The notes below the pieces were generated by a model. That model made no database searches. It worked only from the letters and a program-made list of their open reading frames with translations, and had not been told where the DNA came from. 64,000 bases of DNA from an uncultured Lutibacter sp. (lineage in GTDB: Bacteria; Bacteroidota; Bacteroidia; Flavobacteriales; Flavobacteriaceae): assembly GCF_947495725.1 (NCBI RefSeq), contig NZ_CANLZZ010000001.1:124001-188000 (forward strand), given 5' to 3'. Made by a program: the position numbers and the translations under genes. Below are positions 56,412 through 64,000 of this stretch, in pieces (positions within the stretch are counted from its first letter, which is position 1; the number at the start of each line of letters is the position of its first letter).

Positions 56412-56807
56412 CTTTTAGTTTAACTTCTTATTCTTTTCTGAAAAATTTCGTTAATTCAAGTGAATAATAGGTTGTAAAATCTATTATTAGTATCGAGAAT
56501 AGAAATTTTAGTAAAACAATGGTTCTCGATACAATTTTTTATCAAAAATCACTCGAACTGACGTTGAAACTGGTATTCATAAACAAAATGGATATAACCG
56601 GCTAGTTTAGTAATTTGTTGTTAACTTAAATTGCCTTAAATAACAAAATTTAAAAATATACAATCACATAATTATTTCTGTTTAAAATTGTATATTTGAA
56701 TACAAATCTTAAAAATTGCTACTTATTAAGTACTTGTATTTTATATCCGATAAAAGATGTTTTTATCTCGGTATTTAACCTAATAAACAGCATATTTATT
56801 AAGGATA
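56412..56807. other. Intergenic region with hairpin, left edge of accessory segment
   Basis: No gene is seen. GTATCGAGAA (56490) pairs with TTCTCGATAC (ending 56532) and is followed by AATTTTTT, which could end the GH16 transcript. The following ATCAAAAATCACTCGA stretch looks like a dispersed intergenic repeat of Flavobacteriia, from memory only. GGATATAAC occurs twice (near 56588 and 56803), each followed by a similar TAG-containing segment. Confidence 0.45.
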
Positions 56808-56824
56808 TAACAAGTTAGCTGTAA
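56808..56824. repeat. Right arm of attC-like element, copy 1
   Basis: TAACAAGTTAGCTGTAA resembles the right arm at 58148-58182 (CTAACCCGTTAACTGTAA) and lies 14 bp before a start codon. The matching left arm is not clear. It marks the left edge of the first small-gene pair. Confidence 0.4.
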
Positions 56825-56837
56825 GCAAAAAAACACT

Positions 56838-57206
56838 ATGAATATAACTCTAAGAAAAGGAACAACTTACATTTCTATTTTATATAAAGATGGAGATTTT
56901 TCAAATAATCTATACTGTTCAAACATAAAATATCTTAACGAAAAGGAAAACATTTTAGAATTAGATTTTCTTAAAATAACTAACGCTCGAATTAAAACTG
57001 ATTCAAACGATGATTTAGAACGTTTAGAAAAAAAGGTTGAAAACCTCGAAAATATAAGCTTCTCAGATAAATTAATCACTGAAAAATTACTTAAAAGATT
57101 AAATCAAAATGAGGATATTTTAGTCAGATTTATATCAAAAAATATTTTTGAGACTAAAATGAAAATCATATTTGAAAGTAATCAAGATTTTAAACTTGAA
57201 AAATAA
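56838..57206 (+). CDS. Hypothetical protein, first of cassette-like pair
   Basis: A protein of 122 residues without signal peptide or known domain. The N-terminal half looks like a small beta-rich domain (TLRKGTTYISILYKDG); residues 55-100 form a charged helix with leucine spacing (DLERLEKKVENLENIS), a likely coiled coil. The start lies 14 bp after an attC-like arm. The next gene begins 26 bp after its stop, so they form a pair. Its very high Lys/Asn/Ile content is typical of accessory genes. Function unknown. Confidence 0.5.
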   Translation: MNITLRKGTTYISILYKDGDFSNNLYCSNIKYLNEKENILELDFLKITNARIKTDSNDDLERLEKKVENLENISFSDKLITEKLLKRLNQNEDILVRFISKNIFETKMKIIFESNQDFKLEK

Positions 57207-57232
57207 AAAAGTAAATTGTAACTATTGAAAAA

Positions 57233-58063
57233 ATGATTGAATTAGAAATATTAAAAGATGTTTGGATAATACTTGGTCCAATTGTGGCAGCTTTATTAAC
57301 TTATTTTATTGCAATAAAAGGAAAACAAAAAGATGTTGATATAGTAAAAGAGAAAAAACTAAATATTGTTATTTCAAATATGCTTGATGTTTGGAATTAT
57401 TTATGGTTTCTTAAAAAAATGTCTTCTTTAAAAAAAGCTGACTTACCGATTCCTTTTAAAGCTCTCAACTTTGTCTTTTTTAAATCAGATATGATAAATG
57501 ATAAATGCTTTGAAGAATTAACCAATTCAATTGTACTCCTCAAAGAATATGATCCAATCGTATATTACGATCTAAGTGGAATAGGTGAAAGATTTGATTA
57601 TATCAGAAAAAATTTCATTTTGCCATTTATAAACTCTAAAAATGAATCCAAAATTAACGACAAAATTCAGACAACTTATTTATTAGATACAATCGAAGAT
57701 ATTGAGGAAAATTTAAAAGAGATTTCAAAGGAAATTAATAAAAGAAATTCTAAAAAAATATTGAAAAAATTGAATAGTCAAGATGAGCAAAATATCGATG
57801 ATATTAAAAATGAAATGCTCGAAAATTATTATGATTTTATGATGGATGTTGTACCTGATGGCACCAATAAACCGAGTTTTGAGGAATTTAAAAAGGAGTT
57901 AGAGAACCCTGATAATAAAGAAATAATGAATCAACAATTTGACATTATTTTAAACAATAATATTGGCTTGATAATGGAACAAGTTGCAGAAGACCCAAAT
58001 ATGTCAATAGATGAAATGATGAAGAATCTTGAGAATAAAATGCCTACAGCTAACAATGGCTAA
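57233..58063 (+). CDS. Hypothetical membrane-anchored helical protein
   Basis: A protein of 276 residues with one N-terminal hydrophobic helix (about 9-28, WIILGPIVAALLTYFIAIKG) and a long charged helical cytoplasmic part. No family was recognised. The C-terminal part is acidic (EEFKKELENPDNKE, MSIDEMMKNLENKM). The last six codons and the stop lie within the left arm of an attC-like palindrome, so the C-terminal end NNG may vary with the element. It is second of a pair with the 122-residue protein. A membrane-linked effector or scaffold is one possibility; nothing proves it. Confidence 0.52.
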   Translation: MIELEILKDVWIILGPIVAALLTYFIAIKGKQKDVDIVKEKKLNIVISNMLDVWNYLWFLKKMSSLKKADLPIPFKALNFVFFKSDMINDKCFEELTNSIVLLKEYDPIVYYDLSGIGERFDYIRKNFILPFINSKNESKINDKIQTTYLLDTIEDIEENLKEISKEINKRNSKKILKKLNSQDEQNIDDIKNEMLENYYDFMMDVVPDGTNKPSFEEFKKELENPDNKEIMNQQFDIILNNNIGLIMEQVAEDPNMSIDEMMKNLENKMPTANNG

Positions 58064-58182
58064 AAAAAATTGCTACATTTAATGATAAGAACAATCCGAC
58101 AAACAAAGAAACCTAATAACAAACATCGGAAAATTACGGTTTACCAACCGCAACTTTCCTTAGCCTAACCCGTTAACTGTAA
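58045..58182. repeat. attC-like palindromic element, copy 2
   Basis: The left arm (58045-58073, TACAGCTAAC...GGCTAAAAA...TTGC) and the right arm (58148-58182, CCGCAACTTT...TTAGCC...GTTAACTGTAA) are imperfect inverted repeats of about 25 bp. They enclose about 75 bp without a reading frame. The total of 138 bp and the position between gene pairs resemble an integron attC site. The core boxes deviate from the RYYYAAC/GTTRRRY consensus. Confidence 0.5.
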
Positions 58183-58193
58183 TAGAAAAAGAT

Positions 58194-59087
58194 ATGAAAT
58201 TCAAAGAAACATTAGATTCAATAAACAGATGCTTTGCAATAGATGTTGAGGATAATTTACCAACAATTGAGAACTTTGATTCTAACTTAATTCAAGAATT
58301 CGATAAAGGGAGTTTTGAAGTTTTAGAAAAGTTTTCTAATGAAACTGAAAATATTTATGAAAAATCAATTTCAAAAAGAATATTAGCAATAAAAGCAATT
58401 CAAAAAGCTAGGAATGCTGATTCTGAATTAGATATTATTAAAATCTGGAAATTGATTTCTGAATCTTTGAGTATTATACCAACGATCGCAACAATTTCTT
58501 CAATTGGATCTCAAGGTTTTTTATCGATACCTCTTTTTAAATATGACAAAGAAATGAAAGATTTTGACTTTATTAGACTTCATATTTGGGATGATAGTTT
58601 AATAGAATATTTTGACAAAAAAAAGAGTGAAACTTTTTCAATTCACACTCATTCTTTTTTAGCTCAAAGTTGGCCACTTATTGGAAAAATTGGAAACCAA
58701 AGATATCGAATAAATGAAAATATTGCTTATAATAATGCCTCACTTTTTACTGTAGAGTACAATAAAACGCTTAACGCAATAAATCAACATACAAGTATTG
58801 CTAAAAACACTGGGGAAAATGTAAAAATTGAACAAATATCAGATGAAGTTTATTTTCCTTTTAGTACATATAAAATTAAACGTGGAGACTATCACAAATC
58901 TTTGAATCTAGAAGAAAATGGAATATCTGCAACAATATTTTCATTTACAGCGAAAAATGGAGTAGCTGAAAATTCTTTCGTTGTTGGCCCTATGAATATA
59001 AATGAGTCCAAAATAAACCGAAAAATGCACATAGACGCAACTTACTTAATCAAGAAAATAAATAACATCATTGAAAATTATGAATAA
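58194..59087 (+). CDS. Hypothetical protein with possible cupin-like metal site
   Basis: A soluble protein of 297 residues with no signal. The N-terminal third is helical (about 20-105). The C-terminal two-thirds looks beta-rich and has H151-T-H153 (FSIHTHSFLAQSW), a GxxxY-type segment and H234 in RGDYHKS, an order that recalls the metal ligands of cupins. The start is 11 bp after the right arm of an attC-like element. It overlaps the next gene by 8 bp (ATGAATAA), so the two are translationally coupled. The family was not recognised; the cupin idea rests on three His and their spacing. Confidence 0.5.
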   Translation: MKFKETLDSINRCFAIDVEDNLPTIENFDSNLIQEFDKGSFEVLEKFSNETENIYEKSISKRILAIKAIQKARNADSELDIIKIWKLISESLSIIPTIATISSIGSQGFLSIPLFKYDKEMKDFDFIRLHIWDDSLIEYFDKKKSETFSIHTHSFLAQSWPLIGKIGNQRYRINENIAYNNASLFTVEYNKTLNAINQHTSIAKNTGENVKIEQISDEVYFPFSTYKIKRGDYHKSLNLEENGISATIFSFTAKNGVAENSFVVGPMNINESKINRKMHIDATYLIKKINNIIENYE

Positions 59088-59613
59088 AGACCAAAGAAAA
59101 ATGCTTCTTGATTGGATGCGAAAAGTACATCAACTTGAATATGCACATAGATTTGAATCTATAAAATGGGTTAAAGTTCATCGATGGATTGGTTATGGAG
59201 CATTTGTTTTGTCAACTATTATTGCATTTAGTTTCAGATTTCCAGAAGTTGAGGTTGAAACTTATAAAAAATTACCCTTTTTCTTAAAGCAAAATTTTTT
59301 TATTGCTTTTTCATCAACAATAGTTGCATTATTAACTGGACTTCAAACATTTCTCAAACCAAATGAAAAAGCTGAACAACACAAAAATACAGGGAGTAAT
59401 TATGAAAGATTGAGACATCGAATTGAATTTATTCTAACAACAAAATTTTCCGTAACAGAAACAAAAAGCAGAATTGAATTAGTTAAAGAAGAATGGGAAA
59501 ATTTAGATGCAATAAATACCTCTGATAAAAATTTTAAAAAAGGTAAAAATAAGATAAAATCATTTGGGAAATACCCTAAAGAGTTGGATTTTTTACCCGA
59601 TATTAAATTATAA
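59080..59613 (+). CDS. SLATT-domain-like two-helix membrane protein
   Basis: A protein of 177 residues with two hydrophobic helices (about 30-48 and 68-88) and a conserved-looking helical part after them: FLKPNEKAEQHKNTGSNYER, then a Leu/Arg helix. This is the layout of the SLATT domain, a two-helix membrane module proposed for nucleotide-triggered conflict systems, where it may form pores. The ATG at 59080 is preferred to a TTG at 59071. It overlaps the upstream gene by 8 bp. A cell-suicide effector paired with a soluble sensor would fit, but no nucleotidyltransferase or SLOG gene is nearby. The SLATT call is from layout. Confidence 0.55.
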   Translation: MNKDQRKMLLDWMRKVHQLEYAHRFESIKWVKVHRWIGYGAFVLSTIIAFSFRFPEVEVETYKKLPFFLKQNFFIAFSSTIVALLTGLQTFLKPNEKAEQHKNTGSNYERLRHRIEFILTTKFSVTETKSRIELVKEEWENLDAINTSDKNFKKGKNKIKSFGKYPKELDFLPDIKL

Positions 59614-59618
59614 CCATT

Positions 59619-59679
59619 TAACAAACGATAAATTGAGTTTAAAACCCGCAACTTTTCATATTCTAACACGTTGTAAAAC
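59619..59679. repeat. attC-like palindromic element, copy 3
   Basis: The right arm (59646-59679) matches that of copy 2 at 22 of the first 27 bases (CCGCAACTTT, CTAAC, CGTT shared). The left arm (59619-59635) begins 5 bp after the stop codon. At about 61 bp it is shorter than copy 2, within the size range of attC sites. Confidence 0.45.
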
Positions 59680-59756
59680 ATTATGACCCGTCCTGAATAA
59701 AGGCTACATAATTTTAAAATTTATATAAATAGTTGTAATTAATAAGTGAAAAAGTA

Positions 59757-60257
59757 ATGAAAACATTAAAATTTATATATTTAGCAATCCTGTTTTTTCC
59801 AATAATAAATTTTGGACAAACAACTGATAAAACTAACAAACTACCCGATTTTATGAACACTAACTATGCCATTGTAGAAAATGATACTGTTGCTAGAAAC
59901 TGCTTCTGCTTTGATAGATTTAATGATCAAATTGGAAAGACGGAATATGTGTATTTAGATTTTGTAAAGCGTTGCAAATCTTACCAGAAAAAGTATAAAA
60001 AAAATGACAACGGATATTGGAACTATAACACGTTTTTAAAAATGGATTCAATTTCTAAATTATATGCTGAGTATATAAATATTGATAACCAATATTGGGT
60101 GAAGAGAACCTACAAGGATAACAAAATTGAATCGCATAAAATTATTAAACTTACAGATAGAGTATCTGCAACTGAACAACTATATAATTATATTGGTTTT
60201 CACAAAGATACTGTACCAAAAATTCTGTATTATATGGAAACCGAAATAACTGATTGA
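59757..60257 (+). CDS. Secreted protein of unknown function
   Basis: A protein of 166 residues with a type I signal peptide (cut near NFGQ). The mature part has three Cys (CFCF near residue 49 and RCKSY near 73) that may form a disulfide, and many Tyr/Lys residues. No domain was recognised. It begins 78 bp after the third attC-like element and may be the next cassette or the first chromosomal gene. The next small lipoprotein gene follows 29 bp after its stop and could be co-transcribed. Confidence 0.55.
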   Translation: MKTLKFIYLAILFFPIINFGQTTDKTNKLPDFMNTNYAIVENDTVARNCFCFDRFNDQIGKTEYVYLDFVKRCKSYQKKYKKNDNGYWNYNTFLKMDSISKLYAEYINIDNQYWVKRTYKDNKIESHKIIKLTDRVSATEQLYNYIGFHKDTVPKILYYMETEITD

Positions 60258-60286
60258 TTTGTTAAACAATCTAAAAAAACCTTATT

Positions 60287-60493
60287 ATGAAAAATATATT
60301 ATTAATTACCACGTGTTCCCTATTTATCTTTAGCTGTAATATAAATCCAAGTAAGGAAGCTCGAATTAAGTCTCTTGAAACTGAAATAAAGCAAACAATT
60401 ACTAAAATTAATAACCTTGAAAGTAAGGTTAAATTACTTGAAAGCTCAAACGAGCAACTAAAATCAAGAATAATAGAACTCGAAAACAAATAA
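60287..60493 (+). CDS. Small coiled-coil lipoprotein
   Basis: A 68-residue lipoprotein (LFIFSC17). The mature part is one long coiled coil with regular hydrophobic heptads (residues 27-68; IKSLETEIKQ, INNLESKVKLLE, QLKSRIIELE). It recalls small Lpp-like or spacer lipoproteins, though no peptidoglycan-linking C-terminal Lys pattern is proven; it ends in ENK. It may trimerise and tether or space the outer membrane. The start and lipobox make it a real gene in spite of its size. Confidence 0.65.
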   Translation: MKNILLITTCSLFIFSCNINPSKEARIKSLETEIKQTITKINNLESKVKLLESSNEQLKSRIIELENK

Positions 60494-60655
60494 TTATTTT
60501 TAATTACTTTTTTTTTACAAAACTTCCAATTATTTTCAACTAAATAATTACAAAATTTACCTACATTTAACCTACTATTTAAAGTTTAAAACTTTCAAAA
60601 AAAATTGCGAAATCAACCTTCATAAATACATTAACGGTATTTAAAAATAAACGTT

Positions 60656-61600
60656 ATGAAAAAGATACTTTATGTAATAACAATCTTCCTAATTTTAGGA
60701 AATTATCAAAACCTTTGTGCTCAAACAAACAATATTAAAATTACTTATGTACGTAACCCCGATAAATCTATAGACTTTTCATTTACAAAAGAACTACCAG
60801 GAAGTTATTTTATTAAATTAGAATTTCCAACTTTAGAAAATTGTTACCAATCTACCGTAAAAAAAGTAGTAGAAAATAGTTCGGGAAACTTAATTAAACT
60901 TAGGCCAATAAACGACCAAAATCATATTGTTTTTTCATACAAATACTCTTCAATTAGAGGAAAACCAAATCCTAAAATTGATAAAGATTTTAATTATGTG
61001 CTTCCTTTTAAGGTAGGTGAAACAGTTAAAATAATAGAAGCCATAAGCTTAAAAGAAAAATATTTTAATGCCGAAAAATCTACCAATTGGAAATCTTTTA
61101 TTGTTGATAGAAATAGTGCAGATACAATTTGTAATATGCGAAAAGGTATTGTTATAGAAATAATTAACAAGTTCGAAACTGACTCATTAGATATGTACAG
61201 ATACACAAGTAGTATGAACAAAATTTTAGTTGAACATAGCGATGGAACGGTAGCATACTACACTGGTTTTAATAAAAATTCAATTTTTGTTAAACTAGGA
61301 CAAACAGTATACCCTAACACAAAATTAGGAACTCTAAGTATTTTTAATAATGCTATATACCGATTGTATTTTAGTGTTTCTTATTTAAAAGATGCATCTC
61401 TTAATACGGGAGAAGAGCGCACTTTAAAATCGGATAGCAGACTAGAACACGTAAACCCTTATTTTTACAGTTCAAACGGACCCATTTTATTACAACACAA
61501 CAATGAATATCTTGTTGAAATGGATGAAAATACAAGGTTTAAGGAATTTACTAAAAGAGAGCGAAAGAAATTTAAGAAAGATGCACAAGCTTTTTATTAA
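60656..61600 (+). CDS. Secreted protein with degenerate M23 (LytM-like) domain
   Basis: A secreted protein of 314 residues (signal cut near NLCAQ). An N-terminal beta domain (25-120) precedes an M23-like fold (about 150-270): ILVEHSDGTVAYYTGFNKN, VKLGQTVYPNTKLGTLS and YRLYFSVSYL follow the order of the LytM endopeptidase core. The zinc ligands are largely lost: the last HxH is replaced by YRLYF and the first His-Asp pair is not in the usual place. It is therefore probably inactive, perhaps a binding or activator protein for cell-wall hydrolases, like other degenerate M23 proteins. Confidence 0.68.
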   Translation: MKKILYVITIFLILGNYQNLCAQTNNIKITYVRNPDKSIDFSFTKELPGSYFIKLEFPTLENCYQSTVKKVVENSSGNLIKLRPINDQNHIVFSYKYSSIRGKPNPKIDKDFNYVLPFKVGETVKIIEAISLKEKYFNAEKSTNWKSFIVDRNSADTICNMRKGIVIEIINKFETDSLDMYRYTSSMNKILVEHSDGTVAYYTGFNKNSIFVKLGQTVYPNTKLGTLSIFNNAIYRLYFSVSYLKDASLNTGEERTLKSDSRLEHVNPYFYSSNGPILLQHNNEYLVEMDENTRFKEFTKRERKKFKKDAQAFY

Positions 61601-61651
61601 TCAAAATAAATCTTAATCACAAAACTTAAGATTCTAATAGAAATTAACAAA

Positions 61652-62506
61652 ATGGAAAACAAAAATATACACAGAGGTTGGCAAAGAGTATTACTAATTA
61701 TTATACCCTACATTTTTGTTGTTGCAATTTTTCAATTAATTGGCGCTCTTGTTAGTGGCTTGGATATGACAAATATTGAGGCTCAAAAAACTATAGAGCA
61801 ACAAGTAATTATGTCGTTTTCTTCTTTGTTGGCTACATTTTTAGTTATATTGGTTTTTATGAAATTTATAGAAAAGGAAAAGCTTATAAATCTTGGCTTT
61901 GACACCAAAAACAGACTGTCTGATTTTATTACTGGAATTGTAATTGGAGCCGTAATTATGTCCTCTGGTTATTTTTTATTGCAGTATTTAGGAGAAATTA
62001 ATTATGAAAAAACAATAATTAACTCTAAAGAAATTGTGCTTTCAATACTTCTGTTTACAATTGTATCTGTTATGGAAGAAATGTTATTAAGAGGTTATGT
62101 ACTTCGTAATTTAATGATTTCATTTAATAAATATGTAGCACTTATTGTTTCCTCATTAATATTTGCAGTAATGCACGGTTTTAATCCAAACATTGATTTA
62201 TTTAGTATGACCAATATTTTTTTAGCCGGTATTCTTTTGGGCTTATCCTACATCTACACTAAAAATTTATGGTTTCCAATTGCCTTACATTTAAGTTGGA
62301 ATTTATTTCAAACACTTTTTGGATTTAATGTAAGCGGACAAGATACATATTCAATAATTGAATTTAGCATTACCGAAAACTCATTATTAAATGGTGGAGC
62401 ATTTGGATTTGAAGGATCAATCCTATCCGTTATTGCAATGATAATAGCAATTATAGGAATTGCTTTTTACTATAACAAACCTAAACCTAGGCATCATTCT
62501 ATTTAA
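61652..62506 (+). CDS. CPBP-family intramembrane metalloprotease
   Basis: This is a multi-helix membrane protease of the CPBP (CAAX/Abi) family, 284 residues. The catalytic motifs are E142-E143-x3-R147 (MEEMLLRGYV), H175 in FAVMHGFN, and H213 with N217 in ALHLSWNLF. About eight transmembrane helices are visible. Bacterial members cleave membrane-bound peptides or protect against bacteriocins; the target here is unknown. It is 51 bp after the degenerate M23 gene and 57 bp before the DUF3667 gene, in a row of envelope genes. Confidence 0.88.
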   Translation: MENKNIHRGWQRVLLIIIPYIFVVAIFQLIGALVSGLDMTNIEAQKTIEQQVIMSFSSLLATFLVILVFMKFIEKEKLINLGFDTKNRLSDFITGIVIGAVIMSSGYFLLQYLGEINYEKTIINSKEIVLSILLFTIVSVMEEMLLRGYVLRNLMISFNKYVALIVSSLIFAVMHGFNPNIDLFSMTNIFLAGILLGLSYIYTKNLWFPIALHLSWNLFQTLFGFNVSGQDTYSIIEFSITENSLLNGGAFGFEGSILSVIAMIIAIIGIAFYYNKPKPRHHSI

Positions 62507-62563
62507 AATTATAGGTAGTTATTTAATTTTAATTACTTTTAAAACAAATAACTATTTTTTATA

Positions 62564-63283
62564 ATGAAAACTTGTAAAAGCTGTAACTCAGAAATTACTG
62601 GCAATTTTTGTTCAAATTGCGGGCGAAAAACAGTAGTAAAAAGAATTGATGGAACTTATATTTTACATGAAATAGGAAGTGTTTTAAATTTTGAAAAAGG
62701 CATACTTTTTACCATAAAAGAATTAACTATAAATCCGGGTAAAAGTATAAAAACCTTTATTGCCGAAGACAGAAACAGGCTTGTAAAACCAATTATTTTT
62801 TTAATAATTACTTCTTTAATCTATACCATATTAAGCCAATTTTTTAAAATTGAAGATGGTTACGTAAATTTCGAAAGTACCACAGAATCTGCTACAACCG
62901 CTATTTTTAATTGGGTTCAAAATAATTATGGATATGCAAATATAATTATGGGTATATTTATTGTTTTATGGTTAAAAGTATTTTTCAGAAAATATCATTA
63001 CAACTTTTTCGAACTCTTAATTTTACTATGTTTTGTTATGGGAATGGGAATGTTAATTTATGCTCTTTTTGGAATTTTAGAAGGAATAACATCTATTAAA
63101 TTAATGCAAATTTCGGGTATAATAGGCATTATATATTGTACTTGGTCAATTGGTCAATTTTTCGATAAAAGAAAGAAAATGAGCTATTTAAAAGCATTTA
63201 TAGCTTATTTTTTAGGAATGTTTACTTTTAGTATCTTAGCCGTTGCTTTAGGACTATTTATTGATTTTATTGTTGTTAAATAG
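62564..63283 (+). CDS. DUF3667-type membrane protein with zinc ribbon
   Basis: A membrane protein of 239 residues that starts with a zinc ribbon (C4, C7, C16, C19 in MKTCKSCN and FCSNCGRK) and continues with a helical domain of five hydrophobic segments (about 74-92, 125-143, 150-172, 180-197, 215-235). This is the layout of DUF3667 proteins of Bacteroidota. The IKELTINPGKSIKTFIAEDR stretch after the ribbon is the most characteristic part. The role is not known; the ribbon could sense metal or bind a partner. Confidence 0.8.
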   Translation: MKTCKSCNSEITGNFCSNCGRKTVVKRIDGTYILHEIGSVLNFEKGILFTIKELTINPGKSIKTFIAEDRNRLVKPIIFLIITSLIYTILSQFFKIEDGYVNFESTTESATTAIFNWVQNNYGYANIIMGIFIVLWLKVFFRKYHYNFFELLILLCFVMGMGMLIYALFGILEGITSIKLMQISGIIGIIYCTWSIGQFFDKRKKMSYLKAFIAYFLGMFTFSILAVALGLFIDFIVVK

Positions 63284-63338
63284 CATTTACATTATTTTAA
63301 AAAAAAAACATCATTTAACATTTAATCCAATCTAAATT

Positions 63339-63770
63339 ATGAAGAAAACACTTTTATTTTTAGTAATAACATTAATTTTCAACTACTCAAATGCCCAAAA
63401 ACTAGTTGAAAAATATAATTATGCTAGCGGAAAAACTACAGAAACTGGTAAGGTTGATAAAAATGGTTTTCCTATTGGTGAATGGCAATATAAATTAGAT
63501 AATGGTGCTTTGGATTATACCATTAACTGGGAACAAAATTCTATAAAAAAATATTTTGAATCGGGTGAATTAAAAGAAACAGGAACTTTTATCCCTGAAA
63601 CTGGAGTAAGTATTGGCAAATGGATTTCTTATTATAAAAATGGCACAATAAAAACCATAAAAACATATGATACAAATGGTGTAAAGAATGGTGAGTTTAA
63701 ACACTACCTTAAAAATGGAACATTAAAAACTATCGAAACTTATAATAAAGGCATAAAACAAGAATTATAA
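63339..63770 (+). CDS. MORN-repeat-type secreted protein
   Basis: A secreted protein of 143 residues (signal cut near NYSNAQ) with four to five repeats of the type G-x2-K-N-G-x3-G-x-W-x-Y (FPIGEWQYKLDNG, SIGKWISYYKNG, KNGEFKHYLKNG). These are the MORN-variant repeats found in YwqK-like proteins of Bacteroidota. They form beta hairpins and usually serve binding. It is the last gene before the metal ATPase, with a separate transcript likely. No specific function can be given. Confidence 0.78.
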   Translation: MKKTLLFLVITLIFNYSNAQKLVEKYNYASGKTTETGKVDKNGFPIGEWQYKLDNGALDYTINWEQNSIKKYFESGELKETGTFIPETGVSIGKWISYYKNGTIKTIKTYDTNGVKNGEFKHYLKNGTLKTIETYNKGIKQEL

Positions 63771-63871
63771 ATCTCAGCTAAAAATAATGTAACTTCTAAC
63801 CAAAATTATATACCTATTACCTTTCATTTATTCCTAACTTTGCATTGAAACTTATTATTTAATTGGGAGTT

Positions 63872-64000
63872 ATGGAAACAACTAAAGAAGTTAAAAATAC
63901 ATCTAGTACACGAAACGAAATTTACAAAGTTTCGGGTATGACCTGTGCTTCTTGTGCCATAAGCCTTGAATCTAACCTAAAACCTTTAAAAGGAATAATA
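63872..64000 (+). CDS. Heavy-metal P-type ATPase, N-terminal part (cut by window end)
   Basis: The first 43 codons of a gene that runs out of the window. After a short polar leader (METTKEVKNT) comes the heavy-metal-associated domain with the metal-binding motif GMTCASCA (IYKVSGMTCASCAISLE). This start is typical of copper-exporting P-type ATPases. A stand-alone copper chaperone or a mercuric-type protein would also begin this way, so the ATPase call depends on sequence beyond the window. The ATG follows GGGAG (63865-63869), an unusually good ribosome-binding site for this genome. Confidence 0.6.
   Translation, partial: METTKEVKNTSSTRNEIYKVSGMTCASCAISLESNLKPLKGII

Noticed and set aside
56490..56600. 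Possible IS remnant near the TCTCGATAC hairpin
   Set aside because: No transposase fragment, terminal inverted repeats or target duplication could be seen; only an intergenic hairpin and a repeat-like stretch are supported.

Overview
The window comes from an AT-rich bacterial genome, most likely a marine member of the Flavobacteriaceae (Bacteroidota). The evidence is a SusC/SusD pair, TPR-LuxR style regulators, many small lipoprotein signals, TAnnTTTG-like -7 promoter boxes, weak Shine-Dalgarno signals and many S1 sulfatases and GH16 enzymes typical of red-algal polysaccharide degraders. No rRNA, tRNA, CRISPR array, transposase or integrase was seen.

Positions 1-47400 form one large polysaccharide utilisation locus. 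It holds two GH2 beta-galactosidases (the first cut by the window edge), three GH127 enzymes, four GH16 endo-hydrolases, six S1 formylglycine sulfatases, a sugar-porter MFS transporter, a Tat-exported FAD oxidoreductase, a RhaT-like permease, and a SusC/SusD/binding-lipoprotein set. A four-gene minus-strand operon combines an enolase-superfamily enzyme, an aldehyde dehydrogenase, an HpcH/HpaI aldolase and the RhaT-like permease. Together these fit a sulfated galactan containing 3,6-anhydrogalactose, most likely of the carrageenan/furcellaran type. SusCD would take up oligosaccharides, sulfatases desulfate them, GH127 and GH2 release anhydrogalactose and galactose, and the catabolic operon takes anhydrogalactose to pyruvate. 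The substrate is inferred, not proven.

Three regulators sit in the locus: one AraC-family protein and two TPR-LuxR proteins. Six transcription units are preceded by the same 65-bp layout: a GGTAAA-like direct repeat with 21-bp spacing, then a -7 box starting exactly 36 bp after the second repeat. This is the most striking non-coding signal in the window and probably defines an AraC-type regulon that includes susC.

Positions 47500-52300 hold a TetR gene and a six-gene operon: a DoxX-like membrane protein, an AhpD-like protein, two haloacid-dehalogenase-type HAD proteins, a DsbA/FrnE-like protein and a peroxiredoxin-like lipoprotein. Both the TetR gene and the operon carry the same palindromic operator overlapping their -7 boxes. 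A minus-strand M16 peptidase and a fifth, agarase-like GH16 follow.

Positions 56400-59700 look like accessory DNA. Two small gene pairs of unknown function, one with a SLATT-like two-helix membrane protein, are bounded by palindromic, integron attC-like elements. The end of the window carries ordinary small genes: a secreted protein, a small lipoprotein, a degenerate M23 protein, a CPBP protease, a DUF3667 protein, a MORN-type protein and the start of a heavy-metal P-type ATPase.
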